Source: an uncultured Alkalilimnicola sp.
GTDB taxonomy: Bacteria; Pseudomonadota; Gammaproteobacteria; Nitrococcales; AK92
DNA length: 64,000 bases
Assembly: GCA_937951875.1 (NCBI GenBank)
Contig: CALGAN010000035.1
Location: 15,151 to 79,150 of the forward strand
Direction: 5' to 3'
Below, piece after piece: positions 42,029 through 53,260 of the stretch. The position numbers and the translations under genes are program-made. Under the pieces are notes generated by a model. That model saw only the letters and a list, made by a program, of their open reading frames with translations. It did not search any database and was not told where the DNA came from. How positions within the stretch are numbered: the stretch's first letter is position 1; each line of letters opens with the position of its first letter.

Positions 42029-42823
42029 ATGCCGCGCTTCCTGGCCAACCTGAGCATGCTGTTCACCGAACTGCCGCTGCTCGAGCGTTTCGCCGCCGCG
42101 CGCCGGGCCGGCTTCGACACGGTGGAGGTGCAGTTCCCCTACGACCACCCGGCCGACGAGATCCGCCACGCCGTGACCGACGCCGGCGTCCGGCTGTATC
42201 TGTTCAATCTCCCGGCCGGCGACTGGGCGGGCGGCGATCGCGGCATCGCCGCCGATCCGGCGCGGGAAGACGAGTTCCGCGAAGGCGTGCGGCGGGCGCT
42301 GGACTACGCCGCGACCCTGGGCGTGCGCCGGCTCAACTGCCTGGCCGGCCGCGGCAACCCCGCCTACACGGCCCACGACCACTGGCGCACGCTGCTGGCG
42401 AACGTGCGCTACGCTGCCGCGCGGCTGGCGGAGCAAGGGGCGACGCTGCTCATCGAGCCGATCAACCGCTACGACATCCCAGGCTTCTTTCTCGGCACCA
42501 GCGCCGAAGCCTTGCGCCTGATCGAACAGGCCGCCGCCCCCAACCTAGCGCTGCAGTACGACATCTATCACATGCAGCGCGCCGAGGGCGAACTGACCGA
42601 GACCATCCGCGCCAACCTCAAGCGCATCGGCCACATCCAGCTGGCCGACACGCCGGGCCGCCACCAGCCGGGCACCGGCGAGATCAACTTCCGCTATCTG
42701 CTGCGCGAACTCGACCGCATGGGCTACCGCGGCTATGTGTCGCTGGAGTACATCCCCACGCCCGACACGCTTAGCTCGCTGACCTGGCTCGCGGAGCACG
42801 GCTTCGCCCTGTCCGCGTCCTGA
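42029..42823 (+). CDS. hyi: hydroxypyruvate isomerase
   Basis: The 264-residue TIM-barrel protein matches Hyi. FLANLSMLFTELPLLERFAAAR opens it, VEVQFPYDHPADEI follows, and LIEPINRYDIPGFFL with YDIYHMQRAEGEL carries metal-binding acidic and histidine residues. GRHQPGTGEINFRYLL is the family motif. It interconverts hydroxypyruvate and tartronate semialdehyde in glyoxylate use. It starts two bases after the stop of the upstream reductase gene, so the two are translated together; a TTG at 42023 is a weaker alternative start. Confidence 0.9.
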   Translation: MPRFLANLSMLFTELPLLERFAAARRAGFDTVEVQFPYDHPADEIRHAVTDAGVRLYLFNLPAGDWAGGDRGIAADPAREDEFREGVRRALDYAATLGVRRLNCLAGRGNPAYTAHDHWRTLLANVRYAAARLAEQGATLLIEPINRYDIPGFFLGTSAEALRLIEQAAAPNLALQYDIYHMQRAEGELTETIRANLKRIGHIQLADTPGRHQPGTGEINFRYLLRELDRMGYRGYVSLEYIPTPDTLSSLTWLAEHGFALSAS

Positions 42824-42936
42824 ACGGCTTGCATCCTCCGCCGTCGCACCCACCTAGCAGGATGGGTCGCAGCTTCGCAATCCGCTCCCGGCGCCGCGCG
42901 CGCCGGGCATCGGTGGAGCGTTCCAAGGAGAACGGC

Positions 42937-43188
42937 ATGAGTTTCGGCAATCTCGGCGGACATTCCGCGGGCGACATCGCCAAGTACCTGCAAGGATTGA
43001 ATTTCCCGGCGCAGAAGGAGGACGTGGTCCAGCACGCGCAATCGCACCAGGCCGACAACCAAACCCTGGATCTGCTGCGCAAGATCCCGCCCGGCGCCTA
43101 CAACAGCATCGCCGACGTGATGACCCGCCTCGGTCTGCCCGCCGGCGCCGCCGACATCGTGAAAGGCTTCGGCGACAAACCGCACTGA
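42937..43188 (+). CDS. DUF2795 domain protein
   Basis: The 83-residue protein starts at ATG 42937 behind AAGGAG. It fits the DUF2795 family, with DIAKYLQGLNFPAQKEDVV and a second helical half ending IADVMTRLGLP. Members are small, soluble and helical, and their function is unknown. It stands alone between hyi and an unrecognised gene. Confidence 0.8.
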   Translation: MSFGNLGGHSAGDIAKYLQGLNFPAQKEDVVQHAQSHQADNQTLDLLRKIPPGAYNSIADVMTRLGLPAGAADIVKGFGDKPH

Positions 43189-43304
43189 CGCCGCCCGCGC
43201 GTCCCTGGCGCTGTTCGACGGCGGGGCGCCGCAGCCGGTAGGCGCTCCGCCGCCCAGACGGTATAGTGTGGGCCCTTGTCGATCCAGCCTCAGGGCGTGC
43301 CCGC

Positions 43305-44534
43305 ATGAACAGCCTGCAAGCCGGTCTTTCCGCCACCCCCATCGTCCTTACCGTCGAAATCGGCATCCAACAGGTGCTCGGCGGCGAGCGCCCGCCCGCG
43401 CCCTTGACCCGCCAGCAGGCCGACGAGCTGCTCGACGCGGTCGCGGCCGATCTCGCCGCTATCGTCGGCGACGGCCTGGACGCCTATGGGCTGGTGCTGC
43501 CGGGCGCGCTGTACGACATCACCGAGCTGGTGCGGCCGGGCCTGCCGATGGTGGAGACGCTGTTCGAGCTGTACCGCGGCAGCCTGCCGCCGGGGCAGTT
43601 CCTGCCGCAGCTGATGGCGATCGGCGACAGCGCCGAACGCTTCCCGGTGCCGAACATCGCCCCGGCCCGCCGTCCGGGCTCCGGACCGCTGCTGGTGCTG
43701 CCGATGCTGTTCATCGGCGAGCGCGACGCCATCGAACGGCTACAGGTGCGGCTGGAGACGGTGCTGCTGGAAAAGGGCCGGGCCGGCGCCGCCACCGACG
43801 CCCTGGTGCGCCGCCATTTCGGGCTGGCGCCCGAGAATCTGGCCTACGCCACCTTCAACGACCTGTGCGCGCTGCTCAAGATCCAGCTCGGCCACGCCGG
43901 CTTGGACGGCCTCTGGACCCTGCTGGAGAGCGCGCTGTACCGGCCGGACCAAGTCGAACTGGTGACGCTGCCGGAAGGCAACCGCTTCGCGGTGGGCGCC
44001 GACACCGTCTACACGCCGTTCTTCACCGTCGAGCGCTGGCTGGCCCAAGGCGGCACCATCGACGGCTATGTCGACTGGGCGAAGCGGCAGCGGGTCTACG
44101 ACGCCGGACTGGCCGCGCATGGCCTGAAGCTGCGCCGGCTCGCGCCCGAGGCGCCGCTGGAGGAGCTGTGCGGTGGTAAATGGGAGCGGATCGGCGCGCA
44201 ATACGCCTTGCCGGAACCGGTGCTGGCGGTCTCCGAGCGCCCCGTCGACCTGAGCGGCGCCGCGGCCGTGTGGCTGACCGAACACAGCCACCCCGAGCTG
44301 GGACCGGTGGCATACACCGTGCTGGTGCAGACCGGCGACGGCCGCGTGCTGCATCTCGGCAACGAATACCCGCTCACCGCCGCCGGCATCCGCACGGTGC
44401 TCGATCACTGGCGCGGCCGCGCTCGGGAACTGAATCTGGAGCTGCACATGACGCGGCCGGACCGTCTGGTGCTGAACGAGGACGGCACCGACCTGGCGCC
44501 GTTCCTGGAACCCGACGGCAGCACCGCCCACTAG
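43305..44534 (+). CDS. conserved-looking hypothetical protein
   Basis: I do not recognise this 409-residue protein. It has no signal peptide and no clear membrane helix, and is predicted cytoplasmic. The first half (to about residue 210) is helical and rich in Leu, Ala and Pro, with DGLDAYGLVLPGALYD and LLVLPMLFIGERD blocks. The second half has strand-like segments (VAYTVLVQTGDGRVLHLG) and a WERIGAQYALPEP stretch. Codon use matches the neighbouring genes and the frame is far longer than any shadow, so it is a real gene. It converges with pdxH, 28 bases between stops. The start at ATG 43305 has only weak ribosome-site context. Confidence 0.7.
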   Translation: MNSLQAGLSATPIVLTVEIGIQQVLGGERPPAPLTRQQADELLDAVAADLAAIVGDGLDAYGLVLPGALYDITELVRPGLPMVETLFELYRGSLPPGQFLPQLMAIGDSAERFPVPNIAPARRPGSGPLLVLPMLFIGERDAIERLQVRLETVLLEKGRAGAATDALVRRHFGLAPENLAYATFNDLCALLKIQLGHAGLDGLWTLLESALYRPDQVELVTLPEGNRFAVGADTVYTPFFTVERWLAQGGTIDGYVDWAKRQRVYDAGLAAHGLKLRRLAPEAPLEELCGGKWERIGAQYALPEPVLAVSERPVDLSGAAAVWLTEHSHPELGPVAYTVLVQTGDGRVLHLGNEYPLTAAGIRTVLDHWRGRARELNLELHMTRPDRLVLNEDGTDLAPFLEPDGSTAH

Positions 44535-44562
44535 GCGACCGCTGCCGGCGGGAGCCGCCGGC

Positions 44563-45147
44563 TCACGGGTAGATCCAGCCGACCCGCCACTCGCCATTTT
44601 CCAGAGTGTAGCGCTGCCGCTCGTGCAGGCGGCCGGGGCGCGCGTACCAGAATTCGATGAAGTCCGGCGCCACCCGATAGCCCGACCAGTACGGCGGCCT
44701 CGGCACCGGCCCGCCCTCGAAGCGCTTCTCGACCTCGGCCAGACGCGCCTCCAGCTCGGCGCGGCTGGCCAGCGGCTGCGATTGCTGCGACGCCCAAGCA
44801 CCGAGCTGGCTCAGGCGCGGCCGCGTCGCCCAGTAGGCATCGGCCTCGGCGTCGGCGACCTGCGTCACCTTGCCCTGCACCAGCACCTGCTCGGCCAGCG
44901 CCTGCCAGTGGAAGCACAGCGCCGCGCGCGGATTCTCCGCCAGCTGCCGCCCCTTGCGGCTCTGCATGTTGGTGTAGAACACGAAGCCGCGCTCGCTCAC
45001 TTCCTTGAGCAGCACCGTGCGCGCCGCCGGCATACCGTCGCTGCCGCAGGTCGCGAGGGTGAAAGCGGTGGGCTCGGGCACACCGGCCGCGCGCGCCCGC
45101 TCCAGCAGGGACTGAAACCGCTCGATCGCTTCCGAGTAGAGGCTCAT
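44563..45147 (-). CDS. pdxH: pyridoxamine 5'-phosphate oxidase
   Basis: The 194-residue protein matches PdxH, the FMN enzyme that makes pyridoxal 5'-phosphate. Typical parts are EPTAFTLATCGSDGMPAARTVLLKEV (read as shorter blocks), GFVFYTNMQSRKGRQL, ALCFHWQALAEQVLVQG and the closing RLHERQRYTLENGEW with WRVGWIYP. The length is slightly short of E. coli PdxH (218) because the N-terminal tail is missing, which is common. It stands alone, converging with the unrecognised gene and 74 bases downstream of the nfeD-like gene on the same strand. Confidence 0.95.
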   Translation of the reverse strand: MSLYSEAIERFQSLLERARAAGVPEPTAFTLATCGSDGMPAARTVLLKEVSERGFVFYTNMQSRKGRQLAENPRAALCFHWQALAEQVLVQGKVTQVADAEADAYWATRPRLSQLGAWASQQSQPLASRAELEARLAEVEKRFEGGPVPRPPYWSGYRVAPDFIEFWYARPGRLHERQRYTLENGEWRVGWIYP

Positions 45148-45221
45148 GGTCGACGACTACCCCAGGGCTGCTCCGAAGAGGCGCATAATCTAGCAGAGCG
45201 CCGGACGGCGGCGAAACGCCG

Positions 45222-46595
45222 CTAGCCCCGGCCGGGCGCGCTCTCGGCCGGCATCAGCCGCACCACCCGCAGCCGCAGCCCTTCGCGCGCCACCACCCGC
45301 ACCCGATCGCCCCGCCGCAGCTGCTCGTCGGCGATCGCGTTCCATATCTCGCCCTGCAGCCGGATGCGGCCGTGTCCGGTGAAATCGCTCAGCACCTCGC
45401 CTTCGGCGCCGATCAGCTGGTCGCCGCTCACCACCGGCCGCCGGTGCGCGCGCACCGCCATGGCGGCGATGCCGAACAGCAGTACCAAGCTGACCAACGC
45501 GAAGCCGGCGATCAATCCCATCGAGATCGAGAAGAACGAGGAATCGCTGTCGAACAAGATCACCGATCCAATGACGAAGGCGACTACGCCACCGATGCCC
45601 AGGATACCGAAACTCGGGACGAAAACCTCGCCGACCATGAAAGCCATGCCCAGCAGCATCAGCGCCAACCCGGCGTAGTTGATCGGCAGGGCCTGGAAAG
45701 CGAACAGTGCCAGCAGCAGGCAGATGCCGCCCAGCACGCCCGGCACCAGACTGCCGGGATTGGCCAGCTCGAAGATCAGGCCGTAGATACCCACCAGCAT
45801 CAGGATGTAGGCGACGTTGGGGTCGGTGAGCACCGCCAGCAGCTTGGTGCGCCAGTCCGGCTGCAGCCGCTGCACTTCGGCGTCGGCGAGGCGCAAGGTC
45901 ACGGGGCCGCTCTCCAGCTTGACCTCGCGACCGTCCAGCGCCGCCAGCAGCCGGTCCAGATCCTCGGCGACCAGGTCGATCACCTTCTGCTCCAGCGCCT
46001 CCCCGGCCGACAGGCTGGCGGCTTCGCGTACTGCCCGTTCGGCCCAGTCGGCGTTGCGGCCGCGCAGATCGGCCAGGGAGCGAATGTAGGCGGTGGCGTC
46101 GTTCACCAGCTTGCGCTCCATGGCGTTGCCGGGCGCCTTGGCCGGCTTCTCGTCGTTCGCGGCGGGCTCGTCGTCCTTGCCCGGCTCCCGCTCGGGCGTG
46201 CCACCCGAACCGCCCAGCTGCACCGGCGTGGCGGCGCCGACGTTGGTGCCCGGCGCCATCGCCGCGACGTGCGAGGCCAACAGAATGTAGGCGCCGGCGC
46301 TGGCGGCGCGGGCGCCGCCTGGGCTGACGTAGGTGATGACGGGGACGGGCGAGGCGATGATCGCTTGCACGATCTCACGCATGGCCGAATCCAGACCACC
46401 GGGGGTGTCCATGCGCAGCACCACCGCCGCCGCCCCGCGCGCCTGCGCCCCCTTCAACGCCCGGGTGAAGTAGTCGCTGCTGGCCGGGCCGATGGCGCCC
46501 CGCAGCTCCAGCTCCACCACCACCGGTCTGGCCAGCGCCAGCGACGCCCAGCCAAACAGCACCATCATCAGCAACCAGCGCCAGCCGCGCATCAT
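45222..46595 (-). CDS. NfeD-family membrane protein with ClpP-like serine protease domain
   Basis: The 457-residue protein has a signal or anchor helix at the start. A ClpP/SppA-like domain (about residues 28-235) carries MDTPGGLDSAMREIV and the catalytic serine in ARAASAGAYILL. Four or five membrane helices follow (about 245-380), and an OB-fold NfeD domain lies at the C-terminus (about 395-450). An acidic, lysine-containing insert (about 130-155) sits in the protease domain. Family members associate with stomatin-like proteins in the membrane; no slipin gene is adjacent here. It lies upstream of pdxH and downstream of adk, separated from adk by a terminator. Confidence 0.92.
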   Translation of the reverse strand: MMRGWRWLLMMVLFGWASLALARPVVVELELRGAIGPASSDYFTRALKGAQARGAAAVVLRMDTPGGLDSAMREIVQAIIASPVPVITYVSPGGARAASAGAYILLASHVAAMAPGTNVGAATPVQLGGSGGTPEREPGKDDEPAANDEKPAKAPGNAMERKLVNDATAYIRSLADLRGRNADWAERAVREAASLSAGEALEQKVIDLVAEDLDRLLAALDGREVKLESGPVTLRLADAEVQRLQPDWRTKLLAVLTDPNVAYILMLVGIYGLIFELANPGSLVPGVLGGICLLLALFAFQALPINYAGLALMLLGMAFMVGEVFVPSFGILGIGGVVAFVIGSVILFDSDSSFFSISMGLIAGFALVSLVLLFGIAAMAVRAHRRPVVSGDQLIGAEGEVLSDFTGHGRIRLQGEIWNAIADEQLRRGDRVRVVAREGLRLRVVRLMPAESAPGRG

Positions 46596-46640
46596 GACAT
46601 CCTCTTCGTGATCACAGCACCTGCCGCTAGAGTAGCCCCT

Positions 46641-46671
46641 AAAACGCGAACGGGGCCAATCCGGCCCCGTT
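46641..46671 (-). terminator. terminator after adk
   Basis: On the minus strand AACGGGGCC pairs with GGCCCCGTT across five bases and is followed by CGCG and four T residues. It lies 23 bases after the adk stop and isolates the nfeD-like gene. Confidence 0.65.
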
Positions 46672-46694
46672 CCTCGTTGGCATGCCTGCGCGGC

Positions 46695-47351
46695 TCAGCG
46701 GCCGAGCGCTTGCAGCAGACGCTGCTTCACCTCTTCCACCGGCCCCAGGCCGTTGATCGACACATAGCGCGGCGCCTGCGGATCGCCGCTGGCGGCCCAG
46801 GACGAGTAGTAGTCGACCAGCGGCTTGGTCTGCTCGTGATAGACCTTCAGGCGCTTGCGCACCGTCTCTTCCTTGTCGTCGTCGCGCTGCACCAGCGGCT
46901 CGCCGGTGACGTCGTCCACGCCCTCGACCTTGGGCGGGTTGAAGCGGACGTGATAGACGCGGCCGGAACCGGGATGCACGCGCCGACCGCTCATGCGGCT
47001 GACGATCTCCTCGTCGTCCACCTGGATCTCGACCACCACGTCGATCTTGATGCCGTCGGCCTTCAGCGCGTCGGCCTGGGCGATGGTGCGCGGGAAGCCG
47101 TCGAACAGATAGCCGTTACGGCAATCGGGCTGGGCGATGCGCTCCTTGACCAGGCCGATGATGATGTCGTCGGACACCAGCCCGCCGGCATCCATGACCT
47201 TCTTGGCCTCCAGACCCAGCGGGGTGCCGGCCTTGACCGCGGCACGCAGCATGTCGCCGGTGGAGATCTGCGGGATGCCCAACGCCTCGACGATGAACCC
47301 CGCCTGGGTCCCCTTGCCCGCTCCGGGCGGCCCTAAAAGAATGACTCGCAT
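46695..47351 (-). CDS. adk: adenylate kinase
   Basis: The 218-residue protein is Adk, which equilibrates ATP and AMP with two ADP. It has the P-loop GPPGAGKGTQ at residues 7-16, the AMP-binding ISTGDMLR, and DGFPRTIAQADAL. The lid, GRRVHPGSGRVYHV, is the long form without zinc cysteines. The ATG at 47351 is fixed by the conserved start MRVILLG. The gene is a single unit with a 307-base upstream gap and its own terminator. Confidence 0.97.
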   Translation of the reverse strand: MRVILLGPPGAGKGTQAGFIVEALGIPQISTGDMLRAAVKAGTPLGLEAKKVMDAGGLVSDDIIIGLVKERIAQPDCRNGYLFDGFPRTIAQADALKADGIKIDVVVEIQVDDEEIVSRMSGRRVHPGSGRVYHVRFNPPKVEGVDDVTGEPLVQRDDDKEETVRKRLKVYHEQTKPLVDYYSSWAASGDPQAPRYVSINGLGPVEEVKQRLLQALGR

Positions 47352-47658
47352 GGCGTCAACCTCTGCATGAAAGGAAAAACTGCTGCGACCGGGGCCGCGC
47401 TGCAGCGCGATCCGTCCCGGAGGCCGATATTCTTGTTCGTCGCTTCCGGCCGCCGCCGGCGTTACGCCGATGTCGTCTTGCGGCCGCGGCCGATGAGCGC
47501 ATGGCGGGCGCTTCAGCAAGGGAGCGAGACGCGGTCACGGCACTGGCGGGCCATGTCTCGCCGACGCCCGCGCGCCGAGGGCGCGGTCAGCCCCAAACCG
47601 GCCCCGAGGGTAGCATCCACTGGGAGGCCCTGCAACGCTGGCGCGGGTATTCACCAGG
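47352..47658. other. intergenic gap upstream of adk
   Basis: This 307-base gap should contain the adk promoter (minus strand) and the end of the transcript from the bamB/NRDE genes. No hairpin with a T-tract, clear promoter or coding frame with a ribosome site was found. Confidence 0.4.
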
Positions 47659-48428
<770 letters not shown>

Positions 48429-48429
<1 letters not shown>

Positions 48430-49574
48430 CAGCGGCGGCGTAGGGCGGTGAGACCTTTCTCGGTCAGAAGGTAAATCATATCGCCGTCGACCACCGGCGT
48501 GGCGACGAAGCCGCCGCCCACGTCCTGGCGGCGCAGCAGCTCGCCGTCGCGGGCCGACAGCCAATTCAGATAGCCCTCGCTGTCGCCGACCAGCACGTAG
48601 TCGGCGACCACCGCCGGGCCGGTCAGGGTCAGGCCGCGCAGCTGATCCTGGCGCCAGATCGAAGCGCCACTGAAACGGTCGAACGCCCAGACGCGGTTGG
48701 AGGCGTCGGTAACGTAAAGCCGCGCCGGATCGGTCGCCAGCCCGGCATAGGCCGACAGCTCCCGGTCCCAGCGGATGCGGCCGCTGCTGCCGTCGACCGC
48801 CGCCAGTCGGCCCTGGTAGCCGACCAGGTAAATGTCGCCGCGGTAGAACACCGGATCGGCGTTGATGTCGACCATGCGCTCCAGATCGGAGCGGCCGCGC
48901 GGCTCGGCCACCGTCAGCTCCCACAGCAGCCGGCCATCGCCCGCCGCCAGCCCGATCAGCTTGCCGTTGTTGGTGCCGACCACCACCAAGGCGTTGCCCA
49001 GCAGCAGCGGCTTGCTGCTGCCGCGCAGGATCAGCGGCGGCTGGCTCTGCTCGTACATCCAGCGGCGGCGGCCGTTGCTCGGATCCAGTCCGAACACGCG
49101 GCCGTCGATGGTGCGCACCACCACCAGCCCGCTGCCGATCACCGGCGGTGCCTGCACCTCGCCGGTGACGCCGGACAGCCACAGCAGCCGGCCGTCGGCG
49201 GCGTCCAGACCCACCACTTGGCCGTCGCGCCCGCCCAGCACCACCACGCCCTCGCCGACCGTGGGGCCGCTGGCGAGCGACCGCTCCAGTTCGACCTCCC
49301 ACAGCGCCTCGCCGCTGCCCGCGTCATAGGCGCCGACCTGGCCGTCGGCACTGGCCAGATACAGCCGGCCGCCGGCCAACGCCGGCCGGAAGCCATAGCC
49401 GACGTCCCGCGGCAGGCGCCCGAGCGATACCTTCCAAGCCTGAACGTAGCCGACCTCGGCCCGGTAGTCGCCGGCCGGGGGGGGCGGCGGCAAGTCGGGG
49501 CGCGGAGGACTGCTGCCGCAGCCGACCAGCAGCCCGCTCAGCGCCAGGGCGAGCGCCAGGGAAGCCCGTTTCAC
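48429..49574 (-). CDS. bamB: outer-membrane assembly lipoprotein BamB
   Basis: The 381-residue protein has a lipoprotein signal with lipobox LLVGC (Cys19). About seven or eight PQQ-like beta-propeller blades follow, seen as repeated G-x-V-x-A/G-L-D and G-x-L-x-W patterns (for example GLDAADGRLLWLSG). BamB binds BamA and helps insert outer-membrane proteins. The order yfgM-bamB with a four-base overlap is the usual gammaproteobacterial arrangement. A proline-rich linker follows the lipidated cysteine. The downstream NRDE gene overlaps its stop. Confidence 0.95.
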
Positions 49575-50224
49575 GAGAGCGGCTCCTCGGCGCCCAGGTC
49601 GTTGAGCTTGAGCAGGATCAGGCCGCGACGCTGACCCAGCGTGTCCTGGTCGGCCAACGCGCTGCGGTAGGCCGCCACCGCCTCGTCACGCTTGCCCTGC
49701 GCCGCCAGGATGTCGCCGCGCAGCTCCTGATACTGGGAAGCGAAAGCGGCATTGGCCGGCTGCGGATCGATCAGCGCCAGCGCCTCGTCGGCCTTGTCCT
49801 GCGCCAGCAGCACCCGCGCCAGGCGCAGGCGAGCGACATGCCGCACCGCGTCGCTATCGGCCTCGTCCAGCGCCCAGCGCAGCCGCACCGCGGCCTGGTC
49901 GAGCTGGTCGTGCTCGACGTGGTACTGCGCCAGCCAGAAGGCGGTGAGCGGACCGTAGGCCGTGGAGCCGTACTTCTCCAGCAGCGCCTCGCCGCGCCGC
50001 ACGCCGGCCTCGGCGGCGTCTTCCTTGCGGATCTCCTCCAGGAAGGCCATGTACTCGGTGGAGGCCGCCTCCGCCCGTTCCCTCTGATACGACTGCCATT
50101 GCTGCCAGCCGACCACGGCGATTATGGCGATCACCACGCCGGCGATCACCGAGCGGCCGTTCTCGCGCCACCAGCGCTGCAGGGATTCGAGTTGTTCGTC
50201 GTCCGAGGCGTAGCTCACTGCCAT
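49571..50224 (-). CDS. yfgM: YfgM family protein, ancillary SecYEG translocon subunit
   Basis: The 217-residue protein has an acidic cytoplasmic start (YASDDEQLESLQRWWRENG), one membrane helix (about residues 23-43) and a periplasmic TPR-like helical domain. This is the YfgM layout; YfgM works with PpiD at the Sec translocon. DEQLESLQRWWRENGRS is the typical family opening. It lies between hisS and bamB and overlaps bamB by four bases. A strong GGAG site precedes the start. Confidence 0.95.
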   Translation of the reverse strand: MAVSYASDDEQLESLQRWWRENGRSVIAGVVIAIIAVVGWQQWQSYQRERAEAASTEYMAFLEEIRKEDAAEAGVRRGEALLEKYGSTAYGPLTAFWLAQYHVEHDQLDQAAVRLRWALDEADSDAVRHVARLRLARVLLAQDKADEALALIDPQPANAAFASQYQELRGDILAAQGKRDEAVAAYRSALADQDTLGQRRGLILLKLNDLGAEEPLS

Positions 50225-50254
50225 CTCCTTTTTCGTTATTCGCCCGCGCGCTTC

Positions 50255-51523
<1,269 letters not shown>

Positions 51524-51580
51524 CAGGCGGTTCCCCCTTACGGAATCATCAAAACAGCGGAATCGAAAAACTGAATCGTG

Positions 51581-52504
51581 TCAGTCGGCCGGCACGCTCA
51601 GGCGCGCGGCCTTGCCGGGCGCGGCATTCAGCGGCACCGTCTCGCCGCGATAGCGCAGTTCGACCTGGGTCGGATCGCCGACCACCACCGTGAACGGCGC
51701 CGGCCCTTGCAGCCGCAGCGTGTTCGGACCGCGCGCCAGCCCCGTGTAGCGGCGGCTGCCATTGGCGGCGCGCACTTCGAGCCACGACTCGCCGCGCACC
51801 ACCACCGTCAACTCGTCCGAGGCCACCCCGGCCACCGGCGGCTGCTCGATCGCCAGCGGGGCCACAGCCGCTTCCGGCGCGGGCGCCTGCTCGGCCACTG
51901 GCGGAGCGACCGCCATCTCAGGCGCCGCCTCGCTCGGCGCCGGCTGCGGCGCGAGCGGCGAGTCGTCCGCGCTCACCGACGGCTCCAGCGCGCTGGGAGC
52001 CGGCTGGACCGGCGCGCTGGTAGGAGGCGGTACGCTGGCGGGCGACGACGGCGCATTGGCGTCACCGCCGCCGAACAGGCCGAAGCGGCCGTCCAGCCAC
52101 AACACCACCGCCGCGAGCAAGACCAGCGCCAGCAGCCACTTGGCCCAGCCGCCGAAGCCGATGCCGTGCTCGACCTGCCGGGGTGCCACCGTCTGCAGCG
52201 CCGTCGGCTCCTCCTCCGGCCACCGCCGGCGCAGGGCCGAGAGCACCTCGGCCTCGTCGGCCTCGACCAGGTGGGCGTACGCCTTCATGTAACCGACCAC
52301 GAACGTGCGCGGCGGCAGCTGATCGAAACGCTCGGCTTCGAGGGCCTCGATCACCGCTGGCTTGAGGTGGAGGCCGTTGGCGACTTCGCGGACCGATAGC
52401 TTCTTGTGCTCCCGCGCGGCCCGCAGCATCGCACCGGGGCCGGGACCGCCGTCCTCGGCCGCCGCGGCGAACTCGGGCTCGTGCGAATTGCGGTCAGCGC
52501 TCAT
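51581..52504 (-). CDS. rodZ: RodZ-like cytoskeletal protein
   Basis: The 307-residue protein has a cytoplasmic helix-turn-helix domain (about residues 25-95, LRAAREHKKLSVREVANGLHL split over two helices). One membrane helix lies at about 130-148. A long Pro/Ala/Ser-rich periplasmic linker (about 155-235) and a DUF4115 beta domain at the C-terminus follow. RodZ links MreB to the membrane and controls rod shape. It overlaps pilW by 11 bases and is followed by hisS. Confidence 0.92.
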   Translation of the reverse strand: MSADRNSHEPEFAAAAEDGGPGPGAMLRAAREHKKLSVREVANGLHLKPAVIEALEAERFDQLPPRTFVVGYMKAYAHLVEADEAEVLSALRRRWPEEEPTALQTVAPRQVEHGIGFGGWAKWLLALVLLAAVVLWLDGRFGLFGGGDANAPSSPASVPPPTSAPVQPAPSALEPSVSADDSPLAPQPAPSEAAPEMAVAPPVAEQAPAPEAAVAPLAIEQPPVAGVASDELTVVVRGESWLEVRAANGSRRYTGLARGPNTLRLQGPAPFTVVVGDPTQVELRYRGETVPLNAAPGKAARLSVPAD

Positions 52505-53258
52505 TGCGTTCGAGCTCTATTAGACGACGCGTCTCTTCGCTATCGGGAAACTTTCGCTTGAGCACCAGTGAATAGCTGGCGACGGCATCGCGGTCGCCCA
52601 AGGCGCGAGCGATCTGAATGCCGAGCCAGAGGCTTTCCGCCGTCTGCGGCGCCTGCGCCAGGTAGCGCTGATAATAGAGTTGCGCCGACTCGTCGGAACC
52701 GGAGCGATGGCGCAGATCGGCCATGCGCAGCAGTGCCGGCGCGAAATTCGGGTTGGCTTGCAACGCCTTCAGGTAATAGCTCTCGGCGCGATCGTACTGC
52801 CCGGCGTTGTACAGGCAGGTGGCGGCGTTGGCGAGCGGCAGCTCAGGGGTGCGGTACAGCGGGTTGGAGGCGGCTTTGTTCAGATACCGCTCCGCCTCCT
52901 GAATCTTGCCCCGGCGGCAGAGGAACTGGCCGTAGTTGTTGAGGATGGAGGAATCGTTCGGCGCCAGCGACAGCGCTCTGTCATAGGAATCGAGCGCCTT
53001 GTCGCCCTCCCCGAGCCGCTCGTAGAGCACGGCCAGCACGGAGTGGGCGTCGGCATAGCTGGAGTCCTGACGCACCGCCTTCTGCAGCCTGGCCATGGCT
53101 TGATCGAACTGGCCCTGCTGCATGTAGGCCACCCCTAGCTGGGTATTGATGCGGGCGGCTTTCTTCTCATCGGCATAGCTGTCGGTCTGTTCCGGCACGT
53201 CGGCGGTCACCGCGCAGCCGGCCAGCGCAAGCAGGCCTAACAGCATCAGTCGTCGCAT
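52494..53258 (-). CDS. pilW: type IV pilus biogenesis/stability lipoprotein PilW (PilF)
   Basis: The 254-residue protein has a lipobox LAGC (Cys15) and about five tetratricopeptide repeats across the remaining length, with blocks such as AYMQQGQFDQAMARLQKAV. PilW/PilF is the pilotin needed for PilQ secretin assembly in the outer membrane. The chromosomal place between rlmN and rodZ is conserved in gammaproteobacteria whether or not pili are made. It starts two bases downstream of the rlmN stop. Confidence 0.93.
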   Translation of the reverse strand: MRRLMLLGLLALAGCAVTADVPEQTDSYADEKKAARINTQLGVAYMQQGQFDQAMARLQKAVRQDSSYADAHSVLAVLYERLGEGDKALDSYDRALSLAPNDSSILNNYGQFLCRRGKIQEAERYLNKAASNPLYRTPELPLANAATCLYNAGQYDRAESYYLKALQANPNFAPALLRMADLRHRSGSDESAQLYYQRYLAQAPQTAESLWLGIQIARALGDRDAVASYSLVLKRKFPDSEETRRLIELERNER

Positions 53259-53260
53259 GA